Source of the DNA: Sphingomonas sp. UBA4766
GTDB lineage: Bacteria; Pseudomonadota; Alphaproteobacteria; Sphingomonadales; Sphingomonadaceae
Reading direction: 5' to 3'
DNA length: 5,788 nucleotides
NCBI GenBank assembly: GCA_002403415.1
Contig: DHHS01000190.1
Span: 1-5,788 of the forward strand
The position numbers and the translations under genes are program-made. The notes below the pieces were generated by a model that saw only the letters and a list, made by a program, of their open reading frames with translations, had not been told where the DNA came from and made no database searches. Below, piece after piece: positions 4,824 through 5,788 of this stretch. Numbering within the stretch: the first letter of the stretch is position 1; each line of letters opens with the position of its first letter.

Positions 4824-5788
4824 CTAAGCGCCCCGCTCGCCCAACTTACGTTCCCAGGCGAGTGCGTGGGCGACGATCGTGTCGAGGTCGTCGAGCCGTG
4901 GCCGCCAGGGCAGGGTGCCTAGGATGCGCGCATTGTCGGCGGTGAGCGCATCGGGGTCGCCCGCGCGGCGGCCCTCATAGCGGCGCTCGATTCGCAGGTT
5001 GGTTACCCGGTCCACCGCGTCGAGCACGTCGTTCACGGAATAGCCCCGGCCATAGCCGCAGTTCATAATGTGGCTTTGCTGCGGCCGCGCGATCAGCAGG
5101 TTGAGCGCGTCGACATGCGCGGCGGCCAGGTCGCTTACATGAATATAATCGCGCACCCCGGTGCCGTCGGGGGTCGCAAAATCGGTGCCGAAGATGCTGA
5201 CATGGCCGCGCTTGCCGGTCGCTGCCTCCACTGCCACCTTGATGAGGTGGGTGGCGCCCGCCGTCGATTGGCCGCTGCGCCCCTGCGGATCGGCCCCCGC
5301 GACGTTGAAATAGCGCAAAGCGCAGTAATTCATCGGATGCGCGGCGGCGACGTCGGCCAGCATATGCTCTGTCATCAGCTTTGACATGCCGTAAGGGTTG
5401 ATCGGCCGCTTGGGCATATCCTCCGCCACCGGCACCACGTCCGGAATGCCGTAAGTGGCGGCGGTTGACGAGAAGATGAAGTGCGCGACACCTGCTGCCA
5501 CTGCGCTTTCGATCAGTGAGCGGCTGGCGGCGGTATTGTTGCGATAATATTTGAGCGGGTCGCTGACCGATTCGGGTACTACCACCGAGCCCGCAAAGTG
5601 CATGATCGCGCGCACCTCGTGTTCGGCGATCACATCGCGCACCGCCGCATCCTCGATATTGGCCTGAACCAGCGTTGCGCGCGGGTCCACCGCCCAGGCA
5701 AAGCCCGTGACAAGGTTGTCGACCACCACCACCCGGTGCCCGGCATCGCACAGCGCGAGCACGGCGTGGCTGCCGATATAGCCCGCGC
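4824..5788 (-). CDS. galE: UDP-glucose 4-epimerase, N-terminus cut by right edge
   Basis: NAD-dependent cytosolic epimerase that interconverts UDP-glucose and UDP-galactose, supplying galactose for polysaccharide and glycolipid synthesis. The frame runs to the right edge. Its first visible codons read AGYIGSHAVLAL, the end of the GGxGxIG Rossmann motif, so only about 8 residues are missing. The GTG at 5762 is internal, not a start. Numbering visible residues from the edge (320 seen): VVDNL (NAD ribose Asp, about 23); HFAGSVVVPESVSDPLKYY (about 63-81); FSSTAATYG with the catalytic Ser at about 107; NPYGMSK with Tyr 132 and Lys 136, the YxxxK pair; ALRYFNVAGADPQG; TPDGTGVRDYIHVSDLA; and the C-terminal sugar-nucleotide region with RRAGDPDAL. 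With the missing start the length would be about 328, close to the usual 330-340. Other extended SDR epimerases (UDP-glucuronate or GlcNAc types) are possible, but these motifs fit GalE best. It is convergent with the receptor gene. Confidence 0.92.
   Translation of the reverse strand, partial: AGYIGSHAVLALCDAGHRVVVVDNLVTGFAWAVDPRATLVQANIEDAAVRDVIAEHEVRAIMHFAGSVVVPESVSDPLKYYRNNTAASRSLIESAVAAGVAHFIFSSTAATYGIPDVVPVAEDMPKRPINPYGMSKLMTEHMLADVAAAHPMNYCALRYFNVAGADPQGRSGQSTAGATHLIKVAVEAATGKRGHVSIFGTDFATPDGTGVRDYIHVSDLAAAHVDALNLLIARPQQSHIMNCGYGRGYSVNDVLDAVDRVTNLRIERRYEGRRAGDPDALTADNARILGTLPWRPRLDDLDTIVAHALAWERKLGERGA

Noticed and set aside
4824..5762. Taking the GTG at 5762 as the galE start.
   Set aside because: The frame continues upstream to the edge and encodes AGYIGSHA, the NAD-binding loop, so the gene is cut by the window, not started at 5762.

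Overview
This is an ordinary-looking stretch of a GC-rich alphaproteobacterial chromosome, most likely from a sphingomonad (order Sphingomonadales). That placement is an inference. It rests on strong GC bias at third codon positions (which creates long spurious antisense reading frames), a tRNA-Lys(UUU) of alphaproteobacterial type, and the character of the proteins. I see no insertion sequence, phage gene, CRISPR array, attachment site or replication origin.

Layout, left to right. (1) Positions 1-171, minus strand: the N-terminal 57 residues of a small secreted protein that runs off the left edge, with its own promoter and Shine-Dalgarno in the 148-nt gap to the next gene. (2) 320-973, minus: a family 5 uracil-DNA glycosylase with four Fe-S cluster cysteines. 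(3) 996-1469, plus: folK (HPPK), divergent from the glycosylase, with overlapping or nearly overlapping start regions. (4) 1471-1508: a strong hairpin filling the gap between folK and a tRNA. (5) 1509-1584, plus: tRNA-Lys(UUU) with encoded CCA. (6) 1585-2427, minus: a HpcH/HpaI-CitE type CoA ester lyase whose stop codon touches the last base of the tRNA. (7) 2428-2556: a divergent intergenic region with an AT-rich island and an imperfect palindrome. (8) 2557-4752, plus: a TonB-dependent outer-membrane receptor resembling the ZnuD zinc-receptor family but lacking a His-rich loop. (9) 4756-4820: a long interrupted inverted repeat, probably a bidirectional terminator. (10) 4824-5788, minus: galE, cut by the right edge about 8 residues short of its N-terminus.

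The genes do not form one pathway. They are housekeeping functions (DNA repair, folate synthesis, tRNA, nucleotide-sugar metabolism) plus a metal or siderophore-type receptor and a lyase of unknown substrate. Transcription changes direction at almost every boundary, so there is little operon structure. The two clearest non-coding signals are the hairpins at the folK/tRNA and receptor/galE junctions. I found no convincing new biological system. The points most worth checking are the receptor's ligand, the palindrome upstream of it, and the two hairpins.
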